DNA of 64,000 bases from Cellulomonas sp. NTE-D12 (GCF_027923705.1 NZ_AP026442.1:1426001-1490000), one strand, 5' to 3'; counted from the first letter of the stretch, positions 8,357 through 17,992 are shown. The notes: generated by a model not told the origin, from the sequence alone. Numbers and translations are program-made.

Positions 8357-10105
8357 TCAGCGTCTGCGCAGCGTGCCCAGCAGCGTCCGGGTCAGCTCGC
8401 GTCCCAGCTGCGTGCCGGCCGACCTCAGGAACGAGTCCAGCGGGTCCGCCGTCCGGGACCTCGCCCTGGGGCGGTACGACGAGCGGGCGTCGCGCTCCGC
8501 CTCGCGTCGCGAAGCCTCGGCGTCCTTCTCCTGCTGCGCGGCCTCCTGCTGGGCCGCGACCCGTGCCGCCACCTCCTGCGCCCGCGCGGTGAGCAGCTCG
8601 TACGCCGACTGCCGGTCGACCGGCGTGCCGTAGCGCGCTGCGAGGGGGGACGCCGCGACCGCACCGAGCACGGCGGCGTCCGGCGCGGCACCCATCGACG
8701 CCTGCGGCGCCCGCAGCCGCGTCCACGCGACGGGTGTCGGGGCACCGGTCTCCCCGAGCACGGTGACGATCGCCTCGCCGGTTCCCAGCTGCGTGAGCAC
8801 CTGCTCGAGGTCGTACGACGACGAGGGGTAGGTGCGGGCCGCCGCGCGGAGCGCTGCCGCGTCCTCGGGCGTGAAGGCGCGCAGCGCGTGCTGCACACGG
8901 CTGCCGAGCTGACCGAGCACGTCGGCCGGCACGTCCTTGGGGCTCTGCGTGACGAAGACGATGCCCACGCCCTTGGACCGGATCAGCCGCACGGTCCGTA
9001 TCACCTGGTCGAGGAGCTGGGGCGAGGCGTCGTCGAACAGCAGGTGCGCCTCGTCGAAGAAGAAGACCAGCTGCGGCTTCTCCGGGTCGCCGACCTCCGG
9101 GAGCACCTCGAACAGCTCGGCGAGCAACCACATCAGGAACGTGGAGAAGAGGGCCGGCCGGTCCTGCACGGCGGGCAGCTCGAGGGCCGACACGACGCCG
9201 CGTCCGTCGGGAGCCGTGCGCAGCAGGTCCGTGACGGTGAACGCCGGCTCGCCGAAGAAGGCCGCGGCCCCCTGCGACTCGAGCGCCACGAGCTCGCGCA
9301 AGATCACCCCGGCGGTCGCCGCCGACAGCCCGCCGATCGCCTTGAGCTCGGCCTTCCCCTCGTCGGAGGTGAGGAACTGGACCGTCGCCCGCAGATCGGC
9401 CAGGTCGAGCAGGGCCAGGCCCTGGGTGTCGGCCCAGTGGAAGACCAGGCCGAGGCTCGACTCCTGCGTCTGGTTCAGCCCGAGCACCTTCGACAGCAGC
9501 AGCGGGCCGAACTCGCTGACGGTGGTGCGGATCGGCACGCCCGTGCCCATCCCGCCGAGCGTGAACAGCTCCACCGGGAAGGACGACGGCGTCCAGTCCT
9601 GGCCCAGCGCGCGCGTGCGTTGCAGCAGCTTGTCGCTCGGGGTGCCGGGCGCCGTCAGACCCGTGAGGTCCCCCTTGATGTCCGCGACCAGCACGGGTAC
9701 GCCCGCGGTGGAGAGCTGCTCGGCCATCAGCTGGAGCGTTCGGGTCTTCCCGGTGCCAGTCGCACCGGCGACCAACGCATGCCTGTTCAGCATGCCGAGC
9801 GGGATGCGGACCTGGGCCGCGGGATCGGGAGAGCCGTCCTGCAGCAGCGCGCCCAGCGCGAGCGCCGGACCGGTGAAGGCGTAGCCCGCGGCGACCTGGT
9901 CGGCCAGCGCGGACGACGCGCGGGCCGGGGTGGTCGTCGGTCCGCCGGAGACCTGCGCCGCGGCCAGCGCGGCCGCCGCCGCCGCGGCTTCCGCCTCGGC
10001 TGCCTCCGCCCTCGCCTTCGCGGCATCGGCGGCGGCCCGTGCCGCCTCGGCCTGCAGCTGCGCGAGCCGTGCGGGGTCGACCTGGTCACCCGTCTGCGAC
10101 GACAT
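8357..10105 (-). CDS. HerA-like ATPase / DUF853 family (YjgR-like)
   Basis: 582 residues. The N-terminus (about 10-50) is an Ala/Glu/Lys-rich helix, probably coiled coil. The P-loop ATPase core contains the Walker A motif VAGATGTGKTRTLQ (about residue 110), and the Walker B motif is QLVFFFDEAHLLF. A further VFVTQSPKDVP motif follows. This is the DUF853/YjgR branch of the HerA-FtsK superfamily, whose physiological role is not established. A Gln/Glu/Arg-rich tail (about 520-560) is likely coiled coil. Start ATG 10105: a TAGACT box (minus strand, 10112-10117) ends six bases before it. It is divergent from leuS and ends 24 bases after the convergent DtxR gene. Confidence 0.9.
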   Translation of the reverse strand: MSSQTGDQVDPARLAQLQAEAARAAADAAKARAEAAEAEAAAAAAALAAAQVSGGPTTTPARASSALADQVAAGYAFTGPALALGALLQDGSPDPAAQVRIPLGMLNRHALVAGATGTGKTRTLQLMAEQLSTAGVPVLVADIKGDLTGLTAPGTPSDKLLQRTRALGQDWTPSSFPVELFTLGGMGTGVPIRTTVSEFGPLLLSKVLGLNQTQESSLGLVFHWADTQGLALLDLADLRATVQFLTSDEGKAELKAIGGLSAATAGVILRELVALESQGAAAFFGEPAFTVTDLLRTAPDGRGVVSALELPAVQDRPALFSTFLMWLLAELFEVLPEVGDPEKPQLVFFFDEAHLLFDDASPQLLDQVIRTVRLIRSKGVGIVFVTQSPKDVPADVLGQLGSRVQHALRAFTPEDAAALRAAARTYPSSSYDLEQVLTQLGTGEAIVTVLGETGAPTPVAWTRLRAPQASMGAAPDAAVLGAVAASPLAARYGTPVDRQSAYELLTARAQEVAARVAAQQEAAQQEKDAEASRREAERDARSSYRPRARSRTADPLDSFLRSAGTQLGRELTRTLLGTLRRR

Positions 10106-10111
10106 CCTCGA

Positions 10112-10186
10112 AGTCTAGGAAGGCCGGTCGGACGACGACCAGGGGAGCCGTCGCCGTCCGAGGTCCCGGCCCCCCGCCGGTAAACT
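10112..10186. promoter_or_regulatory. Divergent leaderless promoters (HerA-like gene / leuS)
   Basis: The 88-base gap 10106-10193 carries two -10 boxes: minus-strand TAGACT (10112-10117), six bases from the ATG at 10105, and plus-strand TAAACT (10181-10186), seven bases from the GTG at 10194. Confidence 0.6.
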
Positions 10187-10193
10187 CGCCCAG

Positions 10194-13124
10194 GTGACGT
10201 CGCAGGAGATCAGCGCCCCCCGACCGGCCGCGACCCCCGACGAGGTGCCCTACCGCTACACCCCGTCGCTCGCCGCGAAGATCGAGGCGCGCTGGCAGGA
10301 CGAGTGGGACCGCCGGGGGACCTTCTTCACGCCGAACCCCACCGGTCACCTCACCGACGGCGCAGGCCGCCACGCCGAGCCCGGTCGGCGCCCGTTCTTC
10401 GTGATGGACATGTTCCCGTACCCGTCCGGGGCCGGTCTGCACGTCGGCCACCCCCTCGGGTACATCGCCACGGACGTCGTCGGCCGCTTCCGGCGGATGC
10501 AGGGCGACAACGTGCTGCACGCCCTGGGCTTCGACGCCTTCGGCCTGCCCGCGGAGCAGTACGCGGTGCAGACGGGCCAGCACCCCCGCGTCACCACCGA
10601 GGCGAACATCGCGATCATGCAGCGCCAGCTGCGGCGACTGGGCCTGGCGCACGACCCGCGGCGGTCGTTCGCGACGATCGACCCCGAGTACATGCGCTGG
10701 ACCCAGTGGATCTTCCTGGCGATCTACAACTCCTGGTACGACGAGTCGGCGCCCAACGCGGACGGCGGACTGGGTCGCGCCCGGCCCATCGCGGAGCTGG
10801 AGGCCGAGCTGGCGTCCGGCGCGCGGCCCGTGCCCGGCGGCGTGCCCGGTGTGCCTGCCGGTGCCGCATGGGCCGAGCTCGACAACCCGGCCCGGCGGCG
10901 GGTCGTGGACGCCCACCGTCTCGCCTACCTGTCCCAGACGCCCGTGAACTGGGCGCCGGGTCTGGGCACCGTGCTGGCCAACGAGGAGGTCACGGCCGAC
11001 GGCCGCTCCGAGCGGGGCAACATGCCCGTGTTCCAGCGGAGCCTGCGGCAGTGGAACATGCGCATCACCGCCTACGCCGACCGACTGGCGGACGACCTGG
11101 ACGCGATCGACTGGCCCGAGAAGGTCAAGTCGATGCAGCGGCACTGGATCGGTCGGTCCACGGGCGCGCGCGTGCGGTTCGCCGTCGAGGGCGGTGCCGA
11201 GCTGGAGGTGTTCACCACCCGCCCGGACACGCTGTTCGGCGCGACCTTCATGGTCGTCGCACCGGAGCACCCGCTGCTGGACGAGGTGCCCGCGCAGTGG
11301 CCCGACGGCACGCGGTCGGCCTGGACCGGGGGCTTCGACTCGCCCGCGGCCGCCGTCGCCGCGTACCGCGCCGAGACGGCGGGCCGGTCCGCGGTCGAGC
11401 GGCAGGCCGACGCCGGCCGCAAGACGGGTGTGTTCACCGGCCACCTGGCGATCAACCCGGTCAACGGCGAGCCGCTGCCGGTGTTCACCGCCGACTACGT
11501 GCTGATGGGCTACGGCACGGGCGCGATCATGGCCGTGCCCGGCGGCGACGAGCGCGACTACGCCTTCGCGCAGGCGTACGAGCTGCCGGTCGTCTACACG
11601 GTGGCCGCGCCGGAGGGCACCCCGGACGGCGCGCGGACCGGTGACGGCGCGGTGATCAACTCGGCCAACGACTCGCTCGACCTGAACGGCATGGACGTCG
11701 TCACGGCCAAGGACCGCACGATCGCGTGGCTTCAGGAGCGTGGCCTCGGAGAGGGCACCACCACCTACCGCCTGCGTGACTGGCTCTTCAGTCGCCAGCG
11801 GTACTGGGGCGAACCGTTCCCGATCGTGTACGACGAGCACGACCAGCCCGTCGCCCTGCCGACGTCCGCGCTGCCCGTCACGCTGCCGGAGGTGCCGGAC
11901 TACGCCCCGCGCACCTTCGACCCGAACGACGCGGACTCGTCCCCGGAGGCGCCGCTCGGCCGCAACGAGGACTGGGTCAACGTCACGCTCGACCTGGGCG
12001 ATGGCCCCAAGCAGTACCGCCGCGACACGAACACGATGCCCAACTGGGCCGGTTCGTGCTGGTACTACCTGCGCTACCTCGACCCGGACTCGGACCAGGT
12101 GCTGGTGGACCCCGAGCTGGAGCGCTACTGGATGGGCCCCGGCCACGGGTCCCAGCCGGAGGGTTCCGTCGGCGGCGTCGACCTGTACGTCGGCGGTGTG
12201 GAGCACGCCGTGCTGCACCTGCTGTACGCCCGGTTCTGGCACAAGGTGCTGCACGACCTGGGTCATGTCAGTGCCGGGGAGCCCTTCTACACGCTGTTCA
12301 ACCAGGGCTACATCCAGGCGTACGCCTACACCGACGAGCGCGGCGTGCACGTGCCGGCGGCCGAGGTGGTCGAGGACCCCGCGGCCGGTACCGGCTACAC
12401 GTGGCAGGGCGAGCCCGTCAACCGTGAGTACGGGAAGATGGGCAAGTCGCTGAAGAACGTGGTGACGCCCGACGAGATGTATGCGGAGTACGGCGCCGAC
12501 ACGCTGCGCGTGTACGAGATGTCGATGGGCCCGCTCGACCTGTCGCGCCCGTGGGAGACGCGGGCGGTGGTGGGTGCGCAGCGCTTCCTGCAGCGGCTGT
12601 GGCGCAACGTGGTCGACGAGGGCACCGGCGCGACGGTGGTCAGCGACGACGAGCCGTCGGTGGAGACGCTGCGCGTGCTGCACCGCACCATCGCCGAGGT
12701 CGGCGACGACATGGCGGCGATGCGGGTCAACACCGCCATCGCCAAGCTGATCGTGCTGAACAACCACCTCACCACGCTGGACCGCGTCCCTCGGGCCGCG
12801 GTCGAGCCGCTCGTCCTGATGACGGCGCCGGTGGCGCCGCACATCGCCGAGGAGCTCTGGGACCGGCTCGGTCACGAGGAGTCGCTGACCTACGCACCGT
12901 TCCCCGTCGCCGACCCCGCGTACCTGGTCGAGGAGTCGGTGACCTGCATCCTGCAGGTGGCGGGCAAGGTGCGTGGGCGCGTCGAGGTGGCGCCGTCGGT
13001 GTCCGACGACGAGCTGCGCGAGCTGGCGCTGGCCGATCCCGGTGTGCAGCGGGCGCTCGACGGCAGGGCGGTGCGCACCGTGGTGGTGCGCGCGCCCAAG
13101 CTCGTCAACGTGGTGCCGGCCTGA
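10194..13124 (+). CDS. leuS: Leucyl-tRNA synthetase
   Basis: 976 residues. It charges tRNA-Leu with leucine and edits mischarged products, in the cytoplasm. The class I signature HIGH appears as HVGH in PYPSGAGLHVGHPLGY (about residue 75), and KMSKS as KMGKS in YGKMGKSLKN (about residue 750), the form usual in actinobacteria. The CP1 editing domain lies between (TTRPDTLFGATF ... VFTGHLAINPVN), followed by the zinc-domain region and the C-terminal anticodon-binding part with VAGKVRGRVEVA. It is slightly longer than the E. coli enzyme (860) because of an inserted segment around residues 185-225. Start GTG 10194 is leaderless. No T-box is seen ahead of it. Confidence 0.98.
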   Translation: MTSQEISAPRPAATPDEVPYRYTPSLAAKIEARWQDEWDRRGTFFTPNPTGHLTDGAGRHAEPGRRPFFVMDMFPYPSGAGLHVGHPLGYIATDVVGRFRRMQGDNVLHALGFDAFGLPAEQYAVQTGQHPRVTTEANIAIMQRQLRRLGLAHDPRRSFATIDPEYMRWTQWIFLAIYNSWYDESAPNADGGLGRARPIAELEAELASGARPVPGGVPGVPAGAAWAELDNPARRRVVDAHRLAYLSQTPVNWAPGLGTVLANEEVTADGRSERGNMPVFQRSLRQWNMRITAYADRLADDLDAIDWPEKVKSMQRHWIGRSTGARVRFAVEGGAELEVFTTRPDTLFGATFMVVAPEHPLLDEVPAQWPDGTRSAWTGGFDSPAAAVAAYRAETAGRSAVERQADAGRKTGVFTGHLAINPVNGEPLPVFTADYVLMGYGTGAIMAVPGGDERDYAFAQAYELPVVYTVAAPEGTPDGARTGDGAVINSANDSLDLNGMDVVTAKDRTIAWLQERGLGEGTTTYRLRDWLFSRQRYWGEPFPIVYDEHDQPVALPTSALPVTLPEVPDYAPRTFDPNDADSSPEAPLGRNEDWVNVTLDLGDGPKQYRRDTNTMPNWAGSCWYYLRYLDPDSDQVLVDPELERYWMGPGHGSQPEGSVGGVDLYVGGVEHAVLHLLYARFWHKVLHDLGHVSAGEPFYTLFNQGYIQAYAYTDERGVHVPAAEVVEDPAAGTGYTWQGEPVNREYGKMGKSLKNVVTPDEMYAEYGADTLRVYEMSMGPLDLSRPWETRAVVGAQRFLQRLWRNVVDEGTGATVVSDDEPSVETLRVLHRTIAEVGDDMAAMRVNTAIAKLIVLNNHLTTLDRVPRAAVEPLVLMTAPVAPHIAEELWDRLGHEESLTYAPFPVADPAYLVEESVTCILQVAGKVRGRVEVAPSVSDDELRELALADPGVQRALDGRAVRTVVVRAPKLVNVVPA

Positions 13125-13141
13125 CGCTGTCGGGCCCTCCG

Positions 13142-14143
13142 ATGTCACGCCTCGGCTCAGCACGGCTGCCGCCCCACGTCGCCGTCGTGACGGACTCGAC
13201 CGCGGCACTGCCGGCCGGCGCCGCCGAACGCTGGGGCGTGCGGGTCGTACCGCTCCAGGTGCTCGTCGACGGTGCGCCGCTCGCGGGTACCGACCTGGGT
13301 GCGGAGACGATCTCGGCTCTGCGGCGCGGAGCGCGCGTCACCACGTCCCAGCCGTCGGCGGCGGCGTTCGCCGACGCGTACGCCGCGGCGGCCTCCGACG
13401 GAGCGACGGCGGTGGTCTCCGTCCACCTGTCCGGTGAGCTGTCCGGGACGGTGCAGGCTGCCCGGTCTGCCGCCGAGCGGGCACCGTTGCCGGTGCACGT
13501 CGTCGACTCCCGGACCGCCGCGATGGCGCTGGGGTTCGCGGCACTCGCGGCCGCGTGGGCGGCCGACGGGACGCCGGTGGACGACGCTCGGGTCGACGGT
13601 CGGGCGGCCGAGGACCGGCGTCGACCCGCCTCCCGGTGGCGCATCCGCCGCAGCGGCGCCTCCGACACCCGTCCCGCCACGGACGTCGAGGCGGTCGCCC
13701 GGGCAGCGCGGACCGCCGCGGAGTCGTCGAGGGTGTGGTTCCTGGTCGACTCCCTGGAGCACCTGCGGCGTGGTGGTCGGCTCGGCGCGGCTGCGGCCGC
13801 CCTGGGGACCGTGCTCGGGCTGCGGCCGCTGCTCACCGTGGCGGACGGTCGGCTCGTCGTCGCGGAGAAGATCCGCACCCGCCGGGCAGCGGTCGAGCGG
13901 CTGGTCGCCGTGGCCACGGCCGCTGCGCTCGCCCGTCCCGGCGCGCGGGTCGCCGTGCACCATGCCGATCGCGCCGACGCCGCCCTCGACCTCGCGCATC
14001 GGCTGACCGAGGCGACCCGCGGCACCGTGCGTGAGATCGTCGTGAGCCCGGCCGGCGCCGTGCTGACGGCGCACGTGGGCCCCGGGTTGCTCGCCGTCGT
14101 CGTCTCGGACGGCGTTCCCGGCGAGGTGCCTGCCCGGCCCTGA
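13142..14143 (+). CDS. DegV-family fatty-acid-binding protein
   Basis: 333 residues, against about 280 for typical DegV proteins. DegV proteins bind a fatty acid; in Firmicutes FakB is the binding subunit of fatty acid kinase. Family features: VAVVTDSTAALP at the N-terminus, VTTSQPS (about residues 66-72), HLSGELSGTVQAAR, VVDSRTAAMALGF, and SLEHLRRGGRLG with GLRPLLTVADG. Residues about 147-180 form an extra Arg/Asp-rich segment that ordinary DegV proteins lack, probably a surface loop. Start ATG 13142, 17 bases after leuS; there is no convincing Shine-Dalgarno and it may be read through from leuS. No FakA kinase (DhaK-like) gene is nearby. Confidence 0.87.
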   Translation: MSRLGSARLPPHVAVVTDSTAALPAGAAERWGVRVVPLQVLVDGAPLAGTDLGAETISALRRGARVTTSQPSAAAFADAYAAAASDGATAVVSVHLSGELSGTVQAARSAAERAPLPVHVVDSRTAAMALGFAALAAAWAADGTPVDDARVDGRAAEDRRRPASRWRIRRSGASDTRPATDVEAVARAARTAAESSRVWFLVDSLEHLRRGGRLGAAAAALGTVLGLRPLLTVADGRLVVAEKIRTRRAAVERLVAVATAAALARPGARVAVHHADRADAALDLAHRLTEATRGTVREIVVSPAGAVLTAHVGPGLLAVVVSDGVPGEVPARP

Positions 14144-14224
14144 CCGAGCCATCCCCAGCCCGTGACGTCGTGCGGGCCATCGGACTCCGCTGCGACGCTC
14201 GTCGGAGCGGCCGGCTCTCGCGCC

Positions 14225-14230
14225 TAGCGT
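14225..14230 (+). promoter_or_regulatory. -10 box of comEA (leaderless)
   Basis: TAGCGT ends seven bases before the GTG at 14238. Confidence 0.5.
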
Positions 14231-14237
14231 CCCCGGC

Positions 14238-15302
14238 GTGTTCCGTGCCGACGTCAGCGCCGCCCGCCGTCGGCTGGACCGACTGACCCGCCGGGCCGAG
14301 GCGCGCGGGCCGGCCGCGGATGCGCCGCCCGTCGGACTACCTCTCGCGGACCGACCGCTGCTCGATCGTCCGCTGCTCGATCGACCGCTGCCCGAACGAC
14401 GAGGGGCTGACGAGCCACCCGCCGCGTCCGTGTCGCGGCCGACTCTCTGCGGTGAGGGCCCCGTCGGTCCACCGCTACCGGAGCCGGCAGCGTCGCTGGC
14501 TCGCACGTCGTGCGTGCCCTCGGTGCTCGGACCCGACGCCGTTTCGTCGGGCGGTCCAGGCCGGGCAGGGCCGACCGCGGGAGTCGGAGGGTGGGTCCCG
14601 ACCGCCGTGCGCGCAGCGGCGGTCGAGTACCGGGACTCGTACGGGGTCGCGACGGACCTCAGCGTCGCCGACGAGCCCCCGCAACGGGTGCGCTGGAGCG
14701 TGCCCTGGCGGCTGGCCGCCTCCGCGGCGACCGCGGTCGCGCTCGTGGTCGGCGCCACCCTGATCCGGGCGTCCGCCCTCGCACCGGGGGACCCGGTCGA
14801 GCTGCCCACGCCGGTGCCCGCCACCGCCGGCAGCTCGCCCACGGGGTTCGCGACACCGGCGTCGCCGCTGTCGACGGACGCCGCTCAGCTCGTCATCCAC
14901 GTCGTCGGAGCCGTGGCACGGCCCGGCGTGGTACGGCTCCGGCCCGGAGCGCGGGTGCAGGACGCCATCGAGGCGGCCGGTGGTGCGGCCGAGGACGCGA
15001 ACCTCGCGGCGGTGAACCTGGCGCGGCCGGTGACCGACGGCGAGCAGCTGGTCGTACCCGGTCCCGGCCAGGCCGCCCCGCCGTCCGCCCCGCCGAGCCC
15101 GAGCAGCGCGGGAGGTCGCCTGGACCTCAACACGGCCACGCTCGCCGACCTCGACGCGCTCCCGGGCATCGGCCCGGTGCTCGCGCAGCGCATCCTCGAC
15201 CGGCGTCTGCAGCATCGCTTCACCTCGCTCGACGAGCTCGGCGAGGTCAGCGGCATCGGCCCCACCCTGCTGGAGCGGCTCCGCCCGATGGTGCGCGTGT
15301 GA
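14238..15302 (+). CDS. comEA: ComEA-like DNA-binding protein (SLBB + helix-hairpin-helix)
   Basis: 354 residues. An unusually long Pro/Arg-rich cytoplasmic N-terminus (about 1-150) is followed by one transmembrane helix (about 157-176). An SLBB domain follows (about 215-275; VVGAVARPGVVRLRPG). The C-terminal double helix-hairpin-helix (about 292-352; LDLNTATLADLDALPGIGP then GEVSGIGPTLLERL) is the ComEA DNA-binding module. In naturally competent bacteria ComEA receives DNA at the membrane and hands it to ComEC. The N-terminal part contains a three-fold ADRPL/LDRPL repeat (15-bp units near 14345-14400). Its stop overlaps the comEC start. Competence in this organism is not demonstrated by these genes alone. 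Confidence 0.9.
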   Translation: MFRADVSAARRRLDRLTRRAEARGPAADAPPVGLPLADRPLLDRPLLDRPLPERRGADEPPAASVSRPTLCGEGPVGPPLPEPAASLARTSCVPSVLGPDAVSSGGPGRAGPTAGVGGWVPTAVRAAAVEYRDSYGVATDLSVADEPPQRVRWSVPWRLAASAATAVALVVGATLIRASALAPGDPVELPTPVPATAGSSPTGFATPASPLSTDAAQLVIHVVGAVARPGVVRLRPGARVQDAIEAAGGAAEDANLAAVNLARPVTDGEQLVVPGPGQAAPPSAPPSPSSAGGRLDLNTATLADLDALPGIGPVLAQRILDRRLQHRFTSLDELGEVSGIGPTLLERLRPMVRV

Positions 15303-16930
15303 GCGCCCGTGAGACGCGTTCCGACACCGCGCCACGGCAGCGCCCCGGAGCAGCCCCGCGTGCCGGTGCGCGTGCCGACGTCCGTCAGGACGGTGCGTCC
15401 GACGCCGGGACGCCAGAGGCACTGGAGGTGCTCGACCTGCGCCTGGTGCCGGTGGCCGTCGGGTGCTGGTCGGGCGCCGCGCTCGGAGTCGCCGGTGGTC
15501 CGACGGTCGCGCGGTGGATCGGGACTGCGGCGGTCGTGGTCGTGCTGGTCCTCGTCGTCGCGCCGCGGTGCCGGCGCCCTCGGCGGCCGGGGCACCGTGT
15601 CTCCGCCACCGTGGCACTCGCGGTCCTCGTGCTCGCGCTGGCGCTGCTCGACGCGTCCGCGCAGCGCGCGCTCCGGACCGGCGGTCTGCTCGGCACCGCC
15701 CTCCGAGAGGGTGCGACCGCGACGGTCACCGGACGTGTCGTGGACCCCCCTGTGCCGATGGACGCCCGGTGGAGCCACGGCGAACCGGACCGTCGGTACA
15801 CGGTCTCGGTGCGCTGGGTGGAGAGCCGTGGGCGACGGTCCGGCGCTGCCGCTTCCGTCGTCGTCGTCGCGCCGGGTGACGTGCCGCCCGGCAGCATCGT
15901 CCGCGTCACCGGACGACTGACGCGGTCGGATGTCACGGACAGCACCGTGGCGATGCTCACCGCGAGCTCGGCGGCCGAGCTCGTGGCGCCACCCGGCTGG
16001 CCGGACCGCGCCGCGGAGCGCGTGCGCGCGGCAACGCGTGGGATCGCGCAGCGGCTGCCGGCCGACGCCGGCGCCCTGCTCGTGGGCATGGCGCTCGGCG
16101 ACGGCTCGCGTGTCCCGGACGACCTGTCGGAGGCGATGCGAACGGCCGGGCTGACCCATCTCATCGCCGTCTCGGGATCTCACTTCGCGCTCGTCGGAGC
16201 GATCGCGGCGGCCGCGGCGGCGGCGTGCCGACTGCCCGTGGCGCTCCGCGCAGGTGTCGTCCTGCTGACCGGGGCGGGCCTGCTCGTGCTCGTCGGACCG
16301 CAGCCCAGCGTGCTCCGCGCCGCCGTCACCGGGGTGGTCGGCCTGCTCGGCCTCCTGTCCGGCCGACCTGCCCGAGCCCCTGCAGCCCTCGCCACGACGG
16401 TCACGGCGCTGCTGCTGACCGACCCGTGGCTCGCGTTCCAGATCGGCTTCGCGCTCTCCGTGGTGGCGACCGCGGCGATCGTGGTCCTCGGCGGCGCATG
16501 GGTGCGTGTGTGGTCGCCTCGGCTCGGTCGTCCTCTCGCGGCCGCCGTGGCCGCTCCGCTCGCCGCGCAGCTGGCCTGCGCACCGGTCCTGCTCGTGCTG
16601 CGGCCCTCGGTCGGCACGTACGCGCTGCTCGCCAACCTCGCCGCAGCGCCGGCGGTGCCGCCTGCCACCGTGCTGGGCCTCCTGACCGCCGTGGTCGCCC
16701 CGTGGTCGCCGCACGCGGCGTTGCTGCTGGCACAGCTCGCCGGCGCCGCGTGCTGGTGGGTCGCCGCGGTCGCACGGGTCGCGGCCGCGGCGCCCGGTGC
16801 CCAGCTCGCGTGGGCCCCTGGCGCCGGTGGCATCGTCGCGATGGCCGGCGTGTCGGCTGCTGTCGGCGCCCTCGTGCTGTCGGCGCGGCGGCGCCGGCAC
16901 CGCAGAGCGCCCCCGCGCGTCCTGGCCTGA
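15299..16930 (+). CDS. comEC: ComEC/Rec2-family DNA-uptake channel protein, short actinobacterial form
   Basis: 543 residues. The start is the GTG at 15299, which overlaps the comEA stop by four bases (GTGA), a translational-coupling arrangement. The N-terminal region has hydrophobic segments and a DUF4131-like OB domain (about 20-220). The Competence domain (about 250-520) has many transmembrane helices and the motif LLVGMALGDGSRVPDDL with HLIAVSGSHFALVGAI. The C-terminal metallo-beta-lactamase domain found in Bacillus ComEC is absent: the protein ends in a basic tail soon after the last helix. The M. tuberculosis homologue Rv2414c is also short (~514 residues), so this is a lineage feature and not a truncation. 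Confidence 0.92.
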   Translation: MSARETRSDTAPRQRPGAAPRAGARADVRQDGASDAGTPEALEVLDLRLVPVAVGCWSGAALGVAGGPTVARWIGTAAVVVVLVLVVAPRCRRPRRPGHRVSATVALAVLVLALALLDASAQRALRTGGLLGTALREGATATVTGRVVDPPVPMDARWSHGEPDRRYTVSVRWVESRGRRSGAAASVVVVAPGDVPPGSIVRVTGRLTRSDVTDSTVAMLTASSAAELVAPPGWPDRAAERVRAATRGIAQRLPADAGALLVGMALGDGSRVPDDLSEAMRTAGLTHLIAVSGSHFALVGAIAAAAAAACRLPVALRAGVVLLTGAGLLVLVGPQPSVLRAAVTGVVGLLGLLSGRPARAPAALATTVTALLLTDPWLAFQIGFALSVVATAAIVVLGGAWVRVWSPRLGRPLAAAVAAPLAAQLACAPVLLVLRPSVGTYALLANLAAAPAVPPATVLGLLTAVVAPWSPHAALLLAQLAGAACWWVAAVARVAAAAPGAQLAWAPGAGGIVAMAGVSAAVGALVLSARRRRHRRAPPRVLA

Positions 16931-16981
16931 CCGGCGTGACGGTGGCTGACTCCTGTCCGTGCTGTCTGGCAGGCTGGTGCC

Positions 16982-17992
16982 GTGCCCAGTGCCCGACGTC
17001 CGGCGTCCCGAGCCGCGCAGAGCGGGATCGGCTGGCAGGACGCACCGGTCGCACCCGTGGTGCTCGTCTCCGGTGCCGAGGCGCTCCTCGCCGAGCGTGC
17101 GGTGGACCGGATCGTCGAGCAGGTGCGGGCACGGATCCCGGACGTGGCGGTCGAGCGCCTCGATGCCGCGGAGTACACGCCCGGTGCCCTCGCCGTGCTC
17201 ACCAGCCCCAGCCTGTTCTCCGACGACAAGGTGGTCGTCCTCGAGGGCCTCGAGAGAGCGTCGGACGAGCTGCTGTCGGACGCGGTCGCGTACGTCGGTG
17301 CTCCGTTCGACTCCGTCGTCGTGGTGCTCCGGCACGGGGGCGGTGCCCGGGGCAAGCGTCTCCTCGACACGTGCCGGGCTGCCGGCGTGCCCACCGTCGC
17401 TGCCGATCCCGTCAAGTCGGATGCCGACAAGGTGGCCTTCGCCGCCGCCGAGCTCCGGCGTGCCGGCCGCCGCGCCGACCCCGCGGCTCTCCGTGCGCTC
17501 GTGGACGCAGTCGGCGCGGACCTGCGCGAGCTGTCCGCCGCCTGCTCCCAGCTCGCAGCCGACACCACGGGGCTCATCGCTGCCGAGACCGTCGAGCGGT
17601 ACCACGGGGGGCGTGTCGAGGCGACAGGGTTCCAGGTCGCCGACGCCGCCGTGGTCGGCGACGCCGGCCGCGCGGTGGCCCTGCTCCGGCACGCCCTGTC
17701 CACCGGTCTCGACCCCGTGCCGATCGTCGCGGCGCTCGCGGCCCGGCTCCGCATGCTGGCCAAGGTCGGTGCGGTGCGGAGCCGGGGCGCTGCCGCCGCG
17801 CGGGAGCTCGGCCTGGCTCCGTGGCAGGTCGACCGGGCCGCCGGTGAGCTGCGCCGCTGGACACCCGAGGGTCTGGCTGCCGCGATCAGCGCCGTGGCGC
17901 AGGCCGACGCCGAGGTGAAGGGCGAGAGCAGGGACGCCGAGTTCGCCGTCGAGCGTGCCGTCCTGCGGGTCGCGGGTGCCGTCCGCCGCTGA
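16982..17992 (+). CDS. holA: DNA polymerase III subunit delta
   Basis: 336 residues. Delta opens the beta sliding clamp within the clamp-loader complex. Family features: VVLVSGAEALLAERAVDRI at the N-terminus, FSDDKVVVLEGLERA, an AAA+-like fold without a functional P-loop, and the LDPVPIVAALAARLRMLAKV helix in the C-terminal oligomerisation domain. The gene follows comEA-comEC as in M. tuberculosis (Rv2415c-Rv2414c-Rv2413c). Start GTG 16982; a CAGGCT box (16970-16975) ends six bases before it, so it may be leaderless as well as read through from comEC. In relatives rpsT follows; here a 3.5-kb block intervenes. Confidence 0.96.
   Translation: MPSARRPASRAAQSGIGWQDAPVAPVVLVSGAEALLAERAVDRIVEQVRARIPDVAVERLDAAEYTPGALAVLTSPSLFSDDKVVVLEGLERASDELLSDAVAYVGAPFDSVVVVLRHGGGARGKRLLDTCRAAGVPTVAADPVKSDADKVAFAAAELRRAGRRADPAALRALVDAVGADLRELSAACSQLAADTTGLIAAETVERYHGGRVEATGFQVADAAVVGDAGRAVALLRHALSTGLDPVPIVAALAARLRMLAKVGAVRSRGAAAARELGLAPWQVDRAAGELRRWTPEGLAAAISAVAQADAEVKGESRDAEFAVERAVLRVAGAVRR

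Noticed and set aside
10086..13208. 1040-codon open frame on the minus strand opposite leuS
   Set aside because: Shadow of leuS. No recognisable domain, and the leuS motifs on the other strand are unambiguous.
14345..14400. 15-bp repeats in comEA as a mobile or CRISPR-like repeat
   Set aside because: They encode an in-frame DRPL repeat, are few and imperfect, and have no spacers.
15299..16930. ComEC lacking the metallo-beta-lactamase domain as a truncation
   Set aside because: The M. tuberculosis homologue is equally short and the gene has an intact start and stop, so it is a lineage form.
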